Source: Xylocopilactobacillus apis (lineage in GTDB: Bacteria; Bacillota; Bacilli; Lactobacillales; Lactobacillaceae). From it: a DNA stretch of 64,000 nucleotides. The first letter of the stretch is position 1; each line of letters opens with the position of its first letter. Shown here in pieces: positions 1-8,277 of the stretch. A program made the translations under genes and the position numbers. The notes under the pieces were generated by a model. It worked only from the letters and a program-made list of their open reading frames with translations, made no database searches and was not told the origin of the DNA. Where the stretch lies: contig NZ_AP026801.1 in assembly GCF_033095965.1 (NCBI RefSeq), positions 1,198,001 through 1,262,000 on the forward strand, in the 5' to 3' direction.

Positions 1-9
1 TTTAAAGAG

Positions 10-384
10 CTACTTTGATTCTTCTTTTGCTAGTAAATCCCTTATCTGAGTAAGTAAAACTTCTTCGTTACTTGGCTTAGCAGGATCACTTTTCTTTTCA
101 GGAATAATTTTTCTAATAGCTTTAAGAAGCAGAAAAACAACAAAGGCAATAATTAAAAAATTGATTACATCATTTAGAAAATCACCATACTTATAAGTGG
201 CTCCAAAAATTGTTACTTTTAAACGCCCTAAATCAGTTTTTCCAACAAACATTGACAATAACGGATTAATCAGATTTTTGGTCAATGAGCTTACCATATT
301 AGTCATTGCCCCACCAATGATTACACCTACAGCTAAATCTAAAATATTTCCGCGAGCAATAAAATTTTTAAATTCTTTTAACAT
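10..384 (-). CDS. mscL: Large-conductance mechanosensitive channel MscL
   Basis: Homopentameric membrane channel that opens under high membrane tension and releases solutes during hypo-osmotic shock. The 124-residue product begins MLKEFKNFIARGNILDLAVG, the conserved MscL amphipathic N-terminus and start of TM1, and has a second membrane segment (FLIIAFVVFLLLKAI) followed by a charged tail, as usual for the family. The reading frame is open up to 423, but I chose the ATG at 384 because it restores the family N-terminus and lies behind an AGGAGA site at about 391-396. It is monocistronic as far as can be seen. Confidence 0.96.
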   Translation of the reverse strand: MLKEFKNFIARGNILDLAVGVIIGGAMTNMVSSLTKNLINPLLSMFVGKTDLGRLKVTIFGATYKYGDFLNDVINFLIIAFVVFLLLKAIRKIIPEKKSDPAKPSNEEVLLTQIRDLLAKEESK

Positions 385-471
385 TCCACTTCTCCTTATA
401 ATTTTATCTTTATAGTAAATCATCTTAAAAAATTTGAAAATATTTAACTTGAATTATTTTTTAAGTTTTTT

Positions 472-500
472 TTGACCCTATTCCTATTTTAAAATATTTT
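472..500 (+). promoter_or_regulatory. Predicted promoter of the TcaA-like gene
   Basis: TTGACC at 472-477 and TATTTT at 495-500 are separated by 17 bases, a sigma-A type arrangement. It places the transcript start about 40 bases upstream of the ATG at 548. Confidence 0.55.
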
Positions 501-547
501 GTTTATGATATCAGGTACTAATACGATCGGAGAACGAAATCGGCTTA

Positions 548-1546
548 ATGAAAGAAAAACAGAAAATAAAATCTTCACCTTTATTTTGGATTATAATAAC
601 TTCTTGCATTTTAATAATTGGATTAATTGCTTATACCAGCGGTTTAATCTACTTTAGCCGCAGCCGTCAATTAACTGCAATGGCTCAAAAAGTTGTAAGT
701 ACCAATCCTAAGGAAATATCACAAATTGCAATTGATCAAAGTCATAAACCATTGAAGCCAAAGGACTTAGAGCCTTTAACTGAACTTTATCAAACATCAC
801 CTGAAAAGAAAGAATTAATGCGAGAAAAAGTAGTCGATGCTGCTGATTCTGGGAACGTACAAATTGTCAAAAGTGGAAAAATTTTGGGAATTTATCCTCG
901 TTACCGTCTTTTAATTAAACCTATCATGTTTACAATAAAAACTAATCTTGATCATCCGTCGTTTAATATTGATGAAAATCCAATTCAATTTTATGGAAGG
1001 AAGAAAAAATTAACCGTCAAAAGACTCCCGGGAAAGTACACATTTCGCTGTTTAGGAAATTCCGGGAAGAAGAAAAAAGATTTAAAACAATCAGCTGTGA
1101 TCTCGCCAATCGGCGAACAGCCAGTTATTTCTTTCTATGTAACACCTCCTGCAAAGAAAAGAAAAAAAGTAGATGTTAAGCAGTTTATTCGGGAATATGC
1201 AAATCCTTTTAATCAGGAATCCGATGATGACATTCTTAGTTTTAAAGAAACTAAAGATTTACCAAACGATCCTAGTTTAAGAAATTCTAACAATAGTTCA
1301 AAGGGATTAGTTGGAATTTGGAAACAAGTAAAAGGTTCAATTTTTAAATTTAATCATAATGGAACCTTTACTAATACTTCTAACGGAAACCATAATTATG
1401 GACAATATGAAATTGTCTATCGAGACAAAGATTATTTAAATATTCAGTTTACCCATAGTAACGGGACCAAAACCGTTCAGCCTTTCGATTTAAAGAACGA
1501 TCATCTAATTGAAACAAATTTAAGAATGAAATGGAAACGAGCTTAA
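548..1546 (+). CDS. TcaA-like membrane protein lacking the zinc ribbon
   Basis: Single-pass membrane protein of 332 residues: short basic N-terminus, one membrane segment (about residues 11-34), then an extracytoplasmic part. It is a clear paralogue of the protein at 6063-7370: both share SRSxQLTxxxxK, NPKEIS, the block around GKIxGIYPRYRxLxK, RLPGKYTxRC, and the C-terminal domain ending in YRDKDYLN, GHLIETNL and W. The layout resembles TcaA-type proteins (zinc ribbon, membrane helix, NTF2-like and Ig-like domains), but this copy has no N-terminal CxxC zinc ribbon and a shorter acidic linker. The ribosome site (CGGAGA at 528-533) is rather far from the ATG. Function unknown; TcaA proteins are linked to cell-envelope stress and glycopeptide response, which is only an analogy here. 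Confidence 0.7.
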   Translation: MKEKQKIKSSPLFWIIITSCILIIGLIAYTSGLIYFSRSRQLTAMAQKVVSTNPKEISQIAIDQSHKPLKPKDLEPLTELYQTSPEKKELMREKVVDAADSGNVQIVKSGKILGIYPRYRLLIKPIMFTIKTNLDHPSFNIDENPIQFYGRKKKLTVKRLPGKYTFRCLGNSGKKKKDLKQSAVISPIGEQPVISFYVTPPAKKRKKVDVKQFIREYANPFNQESDDDILSFKETKDLPNDPSLRNSNNSSKGLVGIWKQVKGSIFKFNHNGTFTNTSNGNHNYGQYEIVYRDKDYLNIQFTHSNGTKTVQPFDLKNDHLIETNLRMKWKRA

Positions 1547-1550
1547 ATAA

Positions 1551-1580
1551 AAAAATCTGGCTTTTATAACCAGATTTTTT
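1551..1580. terminator. Bidirectional terminator
   Basis: AAAAATCTGG and CCAGATTTTTT form a stem with a 9-base loop. It is flanked by A and T runs and sits between the convergent genes ending at 1546 and 1586. Confidence 0.85.
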
Positions 1581-1585
1581 TATGT

Positions 1586-3322
1586 TTATTTTGCTGAGAA
1601 TGTTGTATGAGCAGCTTCAATCCACTGATTTTTACCTACTTGGTAAAATCCGTTTTGTTTGCCATTAACTTTCCATTTAGTACCACTCATTAATTTACGT
1701 CCTTTGTAAAATCCACCTTTAACACTTGGAGTCTTCCAAAGGTTAATACCATAACCTTTTGGATATTTAATAGTTACGGTTCCTTTAACAGGGGTAATAG
1801 CACTAATTGGGGTAAATGATACATAAGTACCATTAATCCATTGGAACTTACCTACCTGGTAGTATACTTCACCTTTAGCGTTAGTTGCTTTAGCACTTAT
1901 TTTCCAAGAAGATGCATGTTTTAAACGAGTCTTAGTAGCTCTTCCAGCAGGTCCATCATAAACAGCAATTCCATATCCTGGAACATACTTGATATAACCA
2001 ACAGTGTTTACTCCGGTAACTGTCCAAATATTTGTTGGCTTTTCAGGTGCTGGGGTTGGTTTAGATGCTTTTACCAATTTAGCAACAGCATCTTGAATAG
2101 ATTTTACAGCTGCGTCAACTTGGTCTTGAGTTGCACTAGCATTTTTTGCTACTGCATCACCATCTGCAACAGCTTTATTAACTGCAGCAACTGAATCAGC
2201 AGTAAATTGACTTGGGTCAGCAATAGACTTCTTTGCATCGTTAATAGCAGAACTTAATTTAGATGTATCTACTTTTGTTGGTTTGCTTGTTGATTTAACC
2301 AACTTAGCAACGGCATCTTGAATTGATTTAACAGCTGAATCAACTTGATCTTGAGTTGCGCTGCTGTTTTTAACTACTGCATCACCTGCTGTAATAGCTT
2401 TATTAACTGCCGCAACTGAATCATCAGTAAATTGCTTTGGATCAGCAATAGACTTCTTTGCATCATTGATAGCTGAAGTTAATTTAGATGTATCTACTTT
2501 TGAAGGATCACTTGGTTTTTGATCATCCGGTGCACCAGATTCTGTACCTGTTGGATTTTTTGGAGTTTTGGTATTCGGACCAAATTTACTGTCAGCAATA
2601 CCGTCTTGGCTAATACCTTTTTCGTTATATTTAGCAGAAAAGTACTCTTTACCAGCCATATCGTACTTACTTGGCCATTTAGCATCGTCAACTCCTTTTT
2701 GATCACAATACTTAAAATATTCATTAATACTAGCAGCATCATCATGATCACTCTTAATTGAAGGATCTTGGTATAAAGTCATTGCAACCCATAATTGACG
2801 CTTAGCAGGGTCGTAAGTAATGCCAATTCCGACCTTATTATAAAAAGGAGCTAACATATTTTTACGATGCCCAAAAGTTGGAACTCCATCATCATCGTAA
2901 AGCTGAGCAATGACATCTTTAGAATCAGTATTTGAACCACCAGTAAAAATACTTTGAGCTAAGTTTTCACCAGCTGCACCCTTAAGATCTTTATTTACTT
3001 CTCCATAATTTCCCGTATGATCTAATTTCTGATTTTTATAAATTGTATCTGCCCGACCCTGAGTAAATGTCATCAATGCTGGATCAGATGCAAGGGGTTT
3101 TAAGCCGTTTTGAGCTCGAAGACGATTTAATTCATCTAAAGTTTTTTGAGCCCAAACTTTTTGATCAAATTGATTTAAAGGTGCTGGAGTTTGATCTGCA
3201 TAAACATTATTGCTTGTTTGTAATTGATTAGAAAACAACATAACTGAACTAGTTAATGGTGTTCCAATCGTAAGTGCTAATGCTGAAATTAAAGCAGTTT
3301 TAGAAAATTTATGATTTTTCAT
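1586..3322 (-). CDS. Secreted CAP-domain protein with FIVAR and SLAP-like repeats
   Basis: Exported 578-residue protein. A signal peptide covers about residues 1-43 (cut near VYA-DQ). Residues 56-186 form a CAP/SCP domain with LDHTG (His102), AGENLA (Glu119) and GHRKNML (151-157), matching the CAP cavity motifs. Two FIVAR-type helical repeats follow (about 277-343 and 350-417; SAINDAKKSIADPxQFTxDS), then two SLAP-like C-terminal modules (about 430-578; YVPGYGIAVYDGPAG, NQWI) of the kind that bind lactobacillus cell walls. CAP proteins have varied roles, and a catalytic activity cannot be assigned. The tail is homologous to those of the proteins at 10160, 15291 and 17166, so all four probably sit in the same wall location. 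The gene is monocistronic, facing away from the MarR gene. Confidence 0.88.
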   Translation of the reverse strand: MKNHKFSKTALISALALTIGTPLTSSVMLFSNQLQTSNNVYADQTPAPLNQFDQKVWAQKTLDELNRLRAQNGLKPLASDPALMTFTQGRADTIYKNQKLDHTGNYGEVNKDLKGAAGENLAQSIFTGGSNTDSKDVIAQLYDDDGVPTFGHRKNMLAPFYNKVGIGITYDPAKRQLWVAMTLYQDPSIKSDHDDAASINEYFKYCDQKGVDDAKWPSKYDMAGKEYFSAKYNEKGISQDGIADSKFGPNTKTPKNPTGTESGAPDDQKPSDPSKVDTSKLTSAINDAKKSIADPKQFTDDSVAAVNKAITAGDAVVKNSSATQDQVDSAVKSIQDAVAKLVKSTSKPTKVDTSKLSSAINDAKKSIADPSQFTADSVAAVNKAVADGDAVAKNASATQDQVDAAVKSIQDAVAKLVKASKPTPAPEKPTNIWTVTGVNTVGYIKYVPGYGIAVYDGPAGRATKTRLKHASSWKISAKATNAKGEVYYQVGKFQWINGTYVSFTPISAITPVKGTVTIKYPKGYGINLWKTPSVKGGFYKGRKLMSGTKWKVNGKQNGFYQVGKNQWIEAAHTTFSAK

Positions 3323-3423
3323 ATTAATTTTTCCCTTAAATTTAAATTTATTTAATGTATAAATAACACATTAGACTGAAGTATATCATATTAAAAGTTA
3401 CAAATTCATTTCTTTTATTTTAC

Positions 3424-3476
3424 TTGACAAATACATCAGGTACCTGTATAACTATTTATGTAAGGTACCTGATGTA
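3424..3476 (+). promoter_or_regulatory. Promoter with nested operator palindromes upstream of marR
   Basis: TTGACA (3424-3429), 17 bases and TATAAC (3447-3452) form a strong promoter. A perfect 14-base inverted repeat, TACATCAGGTACCT at 3432-3445 and its complement at 3463-3476, overlaps the spacer and flanks the start site. Each arm contains the self-complementary AGGTACCT. This is the layout expected for autorepression by the MarR protein at 3499. Confidence 0.8.
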
Positions 3477-3498
3477 TATTTAAAAGGAAGGTTTAATT

Positions 3499-4086
3499 AT
3501 GGAAAATAACGACTACGAGATTCAACACAAATTAATGCACCTTCAGATGCTGCTTAAAAAATGGCATATGAAAAATAGAATGGAACACGGTCCTTTTTCT
3601 GATCCAACATTTGGTCAAGGACGAGTTTTAGCATTACTTAAAATGCAAGATAAAATCTCATCAAAAGATTTATCTTTTCTACTAAATATTAGACCACAAT
3701 CTTTAAACGAGCTGCTTAACAAATTGGAAAAAGCTGGGTACATTGAAAGAACTCCATCAGAGGAAGACAAAAGAGTAATCTTGGTCCACTTAACCGAAGA
3801 AGGTAGAAAAGCTTCTGAGGAAGTTGCACCTGTAAATAAAGTTTTTAACTCATTAAATTCTGAAGAATTAAATCAATTTAGTGATTATTTAGATCGAATC
3901 ATTAGTAATTTGGAATCGGAAGTCGGTAATGACGAAGACGATGAAATGCGAAGAGAATGGATGCTCAAAGCTCGTGAAAGATTTGACGATCCCCGCTTTG
4001 AACATATGATGCATATGCATCCTCACTGTGGGCCTCACAATTTTAGATGGCGTGACGATTACTCTTTCCATTATTTCCATCGATAA
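3499..4086 (+). CDS. MarR-family regulator with histidine-rich C-terminal tail
   Basis: Transcription factor of 195 residues, longer than the usual ~145 of the family. The winged helix-turn-helix spans about residues 36-110: RVLALLKMQ, SSKDLSFLLNIRPQSLNELLNKLEKAGYIER, then the wing with EEDKRVILVHLTEEG. After residue 150 comes an unusual extension with MHMHPHCGPHNFRWRDDYSFHYFHR-type composition, carrying nine histidines and one cysteine within the last 31 residues, which could bind metal. AAGGAAGG precedes the ATG. The double palindrome in its own promoter suggests autoregulation. No partner gene is cotranscribed, because a terminator follows at once; the target may be only itself or genes elsewhere. 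Confidence 0.88.
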   Translation: MENNDYEIQHKLMHLQMLLKKWHMKNRMEHGPFSDPTFGQGRVLALLKMQDKISSKDLSFLLNIRPQSLNELLNKLEKAGYIERTPSEEDKRVILVHLTEEGRKASEEVAPVNKVFNSLNSEELNQFSDYLDRIISNLESEVGNDEDDEMRREWMLKARERFDDPRFEHMMHMHPHCGPHNFRWRDDYSFHYFHR

Positions 4087-4090
4087 ATAA

Positions 4091-4134
4091 AAAAAGGTTA
4101 AATTCCTTTCGTCAGAAAGAAATTTAACCTTTTT
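4091..4134. terminator. Bidirectional terminator
   Basis: AAAAAGGTTAAATT pairs with AATTTAACCTTTTT with one bulged base on the 3' side; the inner CTTTC/GAAAG extends the stem. It serves both the marR gene and the converging MFS gene that ends at 4133. Confidence 0.87.
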
Positions 4135-5530
4135 AGTTTGAAGTCTTTTTGTTCGATACCACCTTAAACAAAATTAAAAATTCTAAAATTCCCAAGACCA
4201 ATAAAACGATAAATGCGTTGTGACTACCGCTAGCGGTGGCAACTGAATTACTGATCCCAGTTTGATTTTGACTTTGAGCAATAATTGCTGCGACTACGGA
4301 AGTTCCCATTGCACCTGCAAATTGTTGTAACGTCGTCAAAATTGCGTTGCCATCCGCTTGTTGTTCAAGTGTTAAATTTTGAAGGCCACTAGTCATGATA
4401 TTACCAAAAGCAAAACCAGTTCCTGCCATATACAAAAGATAAATTACAATAATTAGACCTAAACTTAAGTCATTACTGAAAATTGTAAATAGAATTAAAG
4501 CAACAACAGCAAATGTTGTTCCCAGTAAAATTGGGAAACGAGCACCCATTCGATCTAATATTTGTCCACTAATCGGAGCTAATATCGCACCTAAAGCAGC
4601 ACCAGGCAAAACAATTAAACCTGCAATAGTTGCAGTTTGATGATTAACTAATTGAATATAGTTAGGTAAAATAAAAGAAATTCCCAATCCGCAAAGCTGG
4701 AAGAAAAAGAAACTAATAACATGGCCCGCAAATGGTTTATTTTTTAAAACATCAAGATTAATAATCGGATTAGATGAATTATTACGGTATAACAATAAGC
4801 AAAGGCCTAAAATCCCAACAATCCATGCTCCGCCAACTTCTAAACTAATGATATTGTTTTCTCCTAAGTTACTAAATCCTAAGATAAAACCGGTAAACAT
4901 CAAAATAATGCTTAAAACTCCTAAGAGGTCGACACGCGTCCGTTTAATCGCACTCACCTGTTTAATTGAATAAGTACCCATCAAAAGCGAAACGATTAAA
5001 ATTGGAATCAGTAAGACAAAGATAAATCTCCAGCCCAGACTATTAACGATTAATCCGCCATAAGTTGGTCCAATTGCCGGAGCTACTGCAGTAATCAACG
5101 ACCCAATCCCCATCATCAAACCAATTTTATTTGATGGTACTTGCTCTAAAATTATGTTGAACATCAATGGTAATGCAAGACCTGTTCCAACCCCTTGAAT
5201 CATTCGACCAATTAATAATAAATCGAAGTTTTTTGCTAAAGCATCCAATAATGCACCTAAAATAAATAATAGATTAGATGTTAAAAAAATTGCTTTAGTT
5301 GGAAAATTCTTTTTCAAAATTGCAGATAACGGCACTACAATTGCCACGACTAAAAGACAACCAGTTGTCATCCACTGAACTGTCGAGGTGTTAACTTTAA
5401 ATTCATCCATTAAAGTGGGAAAAGTTATATTCATCGCAGTTTCTACTAAAACCCCGCAAAAAGACATAATACCTGCTGCAATAACTGAAGCTAAAACTCT
5501 TCCGGTTATTTTTTTCTCATTATTTAACAT
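4133..5530 (-). CDS. MFS drug-efflux transporter (DHA2/EmrB type)
   Basis: Integral membrane transporter of 465 residues with about 14 hydrophobic segments, as in the EmrB/QacA drug:H+ antiporters. Visible motifs are MNITFPTLMDEFKVNTSTVQW in TM1, GRMIQGVGTGLALPL (motif B-like) and APAIGPTYGGLIV (antiporter motif C-like). It is translationally coupled to the MarR gene upstream: the stop and start share one base (TAATG at 5530). The marR-mfs pairing behind a perfect palindrome indicates inducible efflux. The substrate is unknown. Confidence 0.9.
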   Translation of the reverse strand: MLNNEKKITGRVLASVIAAGIMSFCGVLVETAMNITFPTLMDEFKVNTSTVQWMTTGCLLVVAIVVPLSAILKKNFPTKAIFLTSNLLFILGALLDALAKNFDLLLIGRMIQGVGTGLALPLMFNIILEQVPSNKIGLMMGIGSLITAVAPAIGPTYGGLIVNSLGWRFIFVLLIPILIVSLLMGTYSIKQVSAIKRTRVDLLGVLSIILMFTGFILGFSNLGENNIISLEVGGAWIVGILGLCLLLYRNNSSNPIINLDVLKNKPFAGHVISFFFFQLCGLGISFILPNYIQLVNHQTATIAGLIVLPGAALGAILAPISGQILDRMGARFPILLGTTFAVVALILFTIFSNDLSLGLIIVIYLLYMAGTGFAFGNIMTSGLQNLTLEQQADGNAILTTLQQFAGAMGTSVVAAIIAQSQNQTGISNSVATASGSHNAFIVLLVLGILEFLILFKVVSNKKTSN

Positions 5531-5949
5531 TAAAACTTATAATCCCCCATATAATAATGCAAAATTTTTTCAAATGTTTTTATTTCTTCATTTGAAAAAT
5601 GTTGCTGAAGTAAGTGTTGTTGATGATTCATGTAATCAGAAACAATTTTTACTAATTGTTGCCCTTTTTGAGTTAAAGACACTGCTTTTTGACGTGCATC
5701 TCTCTTCGCTGCCGTTCTCTCGACTAATCCCTTTTTTTCCATTCGCTGCAAAACTAATGTCGCAGTTGAACGCCTAATATTAAATTCTTCTTCAATATCT
5801 TTTTGCAAAATTTCAATAGAATTACGTCCCAGATGATCAATAATTGACATTTGAGTTGCAGTTAAATCGTAATTACGTGCAAACTGATCAAAATCTTTAG
5901 TCAGTTGACGAGCTGCTATTTTTAAAAATCGTCCAGTATCATGAACCAT
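5530..5949 (-). CDS. MarR-family regulator of the adjacent MFS pump
   Basis: Winged-helix transcription factor of 139 residues, the usual MarR size. The helix-turn-helix and wing are visible: LTATQMSIIDHLG, FNIRRSTATLVLQRMEKKGLVERTAAKRDARQKAVSLTQKG. An AAGGAGG site lies just before the ATG. It is the first gene of a two-gene unit with the efflux pump and faces a perfect 24-base palindrome, so it probably represses this unit and is released by a ligand, perhaps a pump substrate. Confidence 0.9.
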   Translation of the reverse strand: MVHDTGRFLKIAARQLTKDFDQFARNYDLTATQMSIIDHLGRNSIEILQKDIEEEFNIRRSTATLVLQRMEKKGLVERTAAKRDARQKAVSLTQKGQQLVKIVSDYMNHQQHLLQQHFSNEEIKTFEKILHYYMGDYKF

Positions 5950-5970
5950 TAGAACACCTCCTTTTTTAAA

Positions 5971-5994
5971 ATATCGTTAGCTAGCTAACGATAT
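5971..5994. promoter_or_regulatory. Perfect 24-base palindrome, probable MarR operator
   Basis: The sequence ATATCGTTAG, CTAG, CTAACGATAT is fully self-complementary and lies 22 bases upstream of the marR start codon. It overlaps AT-rich sequence suited to a -10 element. This is a likely autorepression site. Confidence 0.82.
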
Positions 5995-6026
5995 AATATA
6001 ATGTAAGACTTTTTCTGAAAAAAGTC

Positions 6027-6056
6027 AAAAAAAAAGCTTACTAGAAAGCAAGCTTT
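6027..6056 (-). terminator. Terminator of the SGNH / TcaA-like unit
   Basis: Read on the minus strand, AAAGCTT at 6050-6056 pairs with AAGCTTT at 6033-6039. A run of T follows the stem. It lies directly after the stop codon of the gene at 6063. Confidence 0.8.
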
Positions 6057-6062
6057 AGGCTC

Positions 6063-7370
6063 TTATTTATTAACTCGATGCCAATTCAGTTTTAGATTTG
6101 TTTCGATTAGATGTCCTTTAACAAGGGCGAATGGTTCAACTACTGTTTGTCCATCACTTTGATTAAACTGAACATTAAGATAATCTTTATCTCGGTAAAC
6201 AACCTTATATTTCCCAGAAACTGTTGATCCATTTGCCGTTCCGCTATAAGTGCCATCTTTATTAAAGTTAAACGTGGTCTTACTGGATTGTTCCCAATGT
6301 CCGATTAAACCGTCAGTACTACTGTTGTTATTACGTAAATCCGGGTTAACAGGCAAGTCACTCATATCAATTGAGTTATCATCAGAATCAGAACTATCAT
6401 CTGAACTTGAATCATTGTTATCAGTATCTGAATCGTCACCCTCATCATAAAAGACACGAGTTGATGAGCTGCTACTACTGCTTTGACTATCTTTTTTACC
6501 CTTTTTTATTGTTTCAGGGTTGGATTTATTATCATTCTTCACGATTTCTTTTTTCTTCTCTGGCAGTTTAGCTTTAAAAGAAATATTTTTAGAATCTTCA
6601 AAAGGAGATACAATTAATTCTTTATTTAGATCCTTTTTATCGTCTCCAGCTTTACCAATACAGCGCAAAGTGTACTTACCGGGCAATCTCTTTTCGGAAA
6701 AGCTCTTTTTATCCCCCAGTAGTTCAATTGCTTTATTATCAATTAAAAATGAAGGCTGATCCATATTGGTAGAAAATTTAAATGAAATTGTTTTTAATAA
6801 AACTCGATACCGAGGATAAATACCAAAAATTTTACCCTCAGAAACTACTTGAACATCTCCGCTTGTTGGTGCATCTTCAATTTTATTTTTAAACAATTTT
6901 AAAGTACGAGGAGAATCACTATAAAGACGAGCCAAAGGTTTCAACTCAGATGCTTTAATCGATTCACGATCACTATTAATGACAACTTCAGAGATTTCTT
7001 TTGGATTAGTACTTGTTGCTTTCTTAACCAAATCAGTGATTTGATGACTGCGGCTAAAATATAATAATCCTCCCGCGTAAGTTCCTCCAGCAATAACAAG
7101 AACAATTCCGATAATTAATAATGGAATCAAAAAACGTTTTTTCTTTTTCGTTTTTTTCGGCTTTTTTTCTTCAATTATTTGACCAAATTCTACTACTTCA
7201 GAAATATTTGAATTATCTATTTTCGGTTCCGGTTCAGGACTTGGCTCTGGCTCCTCATTAATATTTAATGATGCCATATATTCTTTCATATTAAATCCGC
7301 AGTTCGGACAAAATTCTGCATCATTTGGAATTTTTTCGCCGCAATTGGGGCAAAAATCTATGTTTTTCAA
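6063..7370 (-). CDS. Zinc-ribbon TcaA-like membrane protein
   Basis: Membrane-anchored protein of 435 residues. The N-terminal zinc ribbon (CPNCG at 7-11 and CPNCG at 22-26) is cytoplasmic, followed by a short Pro/Glu stretch (PEPSPEPEP), a Lys-rich stop-transfer region and one membrane helix (about 81-104). The outer part shows the TcaA-like segment shared with the protein at 548, then a Ser/Asp-rich linker (about 295-345) and a C-terminal beta-rich domain of about 85 residues (GHWEQSSKTTFNFNKDGTYSG, YRDKDYLNVQF). It overlaps the SGNH lipoprotein gene by 4 bases (ATGA), so the two are coupled. A role in sensing or coping with envelope stress is an inference from the TcaA family only. Confidence 0.75.
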   Translation of the reverse strand: MKNIDFCPNCGEKIPNDAEFCPNCGFNMKEYMASLNINEEPEPSPEPEPKIDNSNISEVVEFGQIIEEKKPKKTKKKKRFLIPLLIIGIVLVIAGGTYAGGLLYFSRSHQITDLVKKATSTNPKEISEVVINSDRESIKASELKPLARLYSDSPRTLKLFKNKIEDAPTSGDVQVVSEGKIFGIYPRYRVLLKTISFKFSTNMDQPSFLIDNKAIELLGDKKSFSEKRLPGKYTLRCIGKAGDDKKDLNKELIVSPFEDSKNISFKAKLPEKKKEIVKNDNKSNPETIKKGKKDSQSSSSSSSTRVFYDEGDDSDTDNNDSSSDDSSDSDDNSIDMSDLPVNPDLRNNNSSTDGLIGHWEQSSKTTFNFNKDGTYSGTANGSTVSGKYKVVYRDKDYLNVQFNQSDGQTVVEPFALVKGHLIETNLKLNWHRVNK

Positions 7371-8164
7371 TTTACTTTCTTCCTTTCAGTTTTATTAGCT
7401 ATCTCAAATAGCATTTGAGCAATTCTTTGGTGTCCTATTTGATTAGGATGAAAATCATCTCGGTTTCCCCACTGCGAAAAGTCTGAAATTACTTTACCTG
7501 CTGGACCACAAACTTCCGGATGTCCCCGCCAAATCTTTGAAAGATCAGCAACCGGTGTATTAGTCATTTTTCCAACTTCTTTTACTTTTTGATCAAAAGC
7601 TAAATCATTATCTATGTACTTACCGTTAGAAGGAGACCATGTTGTCATCAAAATTAACTTGGCAGTTGTTTTATTTTTAAATGCATTAACTATTTGTAAA
7701 AGATTTTCTTTAAAACTGTTTAAAACATAGTCAGTTTTACCTCCAACAGCATCATTAGTACCAAACTCGATTGTAATAAGATCTGGCTTTTGATCGATAA
7801 TTGTCTGGATTGAAGGGACTCCAAAATTAGCAGCCGTTTTTGCAACTTCTGACAGACCTTTTTCAATGACATTTTTGCCAATTTTTTTACTTAAATTTTG
7901 AGCAAATAGTGATGAAAACTTTGATGATTGTTGATCGGCAAAAAGTCCGACCGAAAGAGAATCACCAAAAGGTGCATAAATTATCTTATCCTTATGACTC
8001 AAATATTTAATTATTGAAGTAGATGATTTCTTTTTTATCGTTTTAATTTTTTTCTCAACTTTTCGTATAGAAAAGTTAGATTTTTGGTGATTTTGACAAC
8101 CAGTAAAACCAAACAGTAAAAGAAAAATTAGGAAAAAAGATAATTTTTTATGACTATTCGACAT
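7367..8164 (-). CDS. SGNH/GDSL-hydrolase lipoprotein
   Basis: Secreted lipid-anchored esterase-like enzyme of 265 residues. The signal peptide ends in a lipobox (FTGC, Cys about 23). SGNH blocks are present: FGDSLS (block I, nucleophile Ser), GTNDA (block III Asn) and DDFHPNQIGH (block V, catalytic Asp and His). Such enzymes remove acyl groups from lipids, polysaccharide or peptidoglycan; the substrate is not visible. The frame opens with GTG at 8167, but I chose the following ATG at 8164 because AAGGA lies 7 bases before it. It is the first gene of a unit with the zinc-ribbon protein. Confidence 0.85.
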   Translation of the reverse strand: MSNSHKKLSFFLIFLLLFGFTGCQNHQKSNFSIRKVEKKIKTIKKKSSTSIIKYLSHKDKIIYAPFGDSLSVGLFADQQSSKFSSLFAQNLSKKIGKNVIEKGLSEVAKTAANFGVPSIQTIIDQKPDLITIEFGTNDAVGGKTDYVLNSFKENLLQIVNAFKNKTTAKLILMTTWSPSNGKYIDNDLAFDQKVKEVGKMTNTPVADLSKIWRGHPEVCGPAGKVISDFSQWGNRDDFHPNQIGHQRIAQMLFEIANKTERKKVN

Positions 8165-8189
8165 CACATATTCCTTACTAAAATTTTCA

Positions 8190-8205
8190 GTCCCTTAAAA
8201 GGGAC
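8190..8205. promoter_or_regulatory. GTCCC-N6-GGGAC palindrome, copy 1
   Basis: GTCCCTTAAAAGGGAC lies between the divergent SGNH gene and the TM2 pseudogene. The same framework recurs at 19811 and 19882. It is a candidate operator for a regulator shared by these loci. Confidence 0.5.
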
Positions 8206-8277
8206 AAAGTGTTAAAATTAATTAGATTGTTAACTAAAACGTAATCATATCGAATTTAAGAAGATGAATTTACATTC

